Shown here piece after piece: positions 32,432 to 32,670 of a stretch of DNA of 32,670 nucleotides. Below the pieces are notes generated by a model, which saw only the letters and a list, made by a program, of their open reading frames with translations, made no database searches and was not told the DNA's origin. Origin of the DNA: an uncultured Lachnospiraceae bacterium (GTDB lineage: Bacteria > Bacillota > Clostridia > Lachnospirales > Lachnospiraceae); assembly GCA_947628705.1 (NCBI GenBank), contig CANRAZ010000025.1:1-32670 (forward strand), written 5' to 3'. Within the stretch, counting starts at the first letter, position 1, and each line of letters begins with the position of its first letter. The position numbers were made by a program, and so were the translations under genes.

Positions 32432-32670
32432 TTAACCGTTACTGTCTCTTTTTTTCAAAAGAACAAGCACTGAACCGGAAACAAGCATCAAAAACAACGT
32501 TAACACGATTCCTGAATCACCTGTCTTCGGCGTCTCGTCGGAAGAACCGTTTGTGCCTCCCTCTACCGAAGGAGTCGGCGTCTCCGTATCCGTTGGCGTC
32601 GGCGTCTCTGTATCAGTCGGCGTCGGTGTCTCCGTTTCTGTTGGCGTCGGTGTCTTCGTTTCTGTCGGTG
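32432..32670 (-). CDS. cell-wall-anchored PT-repeat protein, C-terminal end (partial)
   Basis: About 78 codons are visible, running off the right edge and ending at TAA 32432-32434. The translation has repeats of the type PTPTETETPTPTDTET, then TPKTGDSG, a hydrophobic segment (IVLTLFLMLVSGSVLVLL) and a basic tail KKRDSNG. This is the typical end of a sortase-anchored surface protein; the sorting signal reads TPKTG, where LPxTG is the usual form. The Pro-Thr region is a wall spacer. Function of the exposed part is unknown because it lies outside the window. Confidence 0.85.
   Translation of the reverse strand, partial: PTETKTPTPTETETPTPTDTETPTPTDTETPTPSVEGGTNGSSDETPKTGDSGIVLTLFLMLVSGSVLVLLKKRDSNG

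Noticed and set aside
1..32670. CRISPR array or riboswitch
   Set aside because: No regularly spaced direct repeats of CRISPR size were seen. The leaders of lysS, hom and clpB show no T-box or other riboswitch consensus that I can recognise; clpB has CIRCE instead.

Overview
The window looks like a piece of a low-to-mid GC Gram-positive chromosome from the Clostridia, most likely Lachnospiraceae or a near relative. The reasons are the strong Shine-Dalgarno sites (GGAGG), the FtsEX/CwlO-style division cluster, a PucR/CdaR-type regulator, an orphan MsmK/UgpC-type sugar ATPase, an archaeal-type phosphoglycerate mutase next to hom, a CIRCE-controlled clpB, and a wall-anchored PT-repeat protein. 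Taxonomy is inferred from gene content only.

The window has two halves. Bases 1 to about 12,300 are accessory DNA on the minus strand, entered on the left by the 3' end of an IS256-family element. From right to left it holds: a mobilization module (a small DNA-binding protein, a MobC-like protein broken by an in-frame stop, and a MOBP relaxase); a structured non-coding stretch; then a defence island. The island opens with an intact promoter and ribosome site for brxA, but brxA is cut after about 113 codons and joined to the last ~75 codons of pglZ. This is the signature of one internal deletion that removed the rest of brxA, brxB, brxC, pglX and most of pglZ from a type 1 BREX operon. An intact brxL follows, then a Rad50-like ATPase with a zinc hook, a small nucleoside-deoxyribosyltransferase-like protein, a CoiA-like zinc-finger protein, a helical protein with an in-frame stop near its 5' end, and a PD-(D/E)XK nuclease split by a frame change at a run of seven G. 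The island is either decaying or has been reduced to a BrxL/ATPase-centred remnant still driven by the BREX promoter.

Bases 12,301 to the end are core genes. lysS ends exactly where the accessory DNA begins, so its 3' end is the likely attachment site of a mobilizable island. Then come greA, tRNA-Gln(CTG) with its own promoter and terminator, a small cysteine-rich membrane protein on the plus strand, and apgM-type phosphomutase (proposed homoserine kinase) with hom. Next is a division and wall-hydrolysis cluster transcribed in the order ftsE, ftsX, two tandem M23 peptidases, ctpA, hom, with a PucR-type regulator upstream. The right end carries an orphan sugar ABC ATPase, a YitT membrane protein, an SDR dehydrogenase (plus strand), a GH26 mannanase lipoprotein, clpB under CIRCE control, and the C-terminus of a cell-wall-anchored protein.

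The most notable observation is the collapsed BREX locus with three other disabling changes (two in-frame TAA codons and one G-run frameshift) in the same 12 kb.
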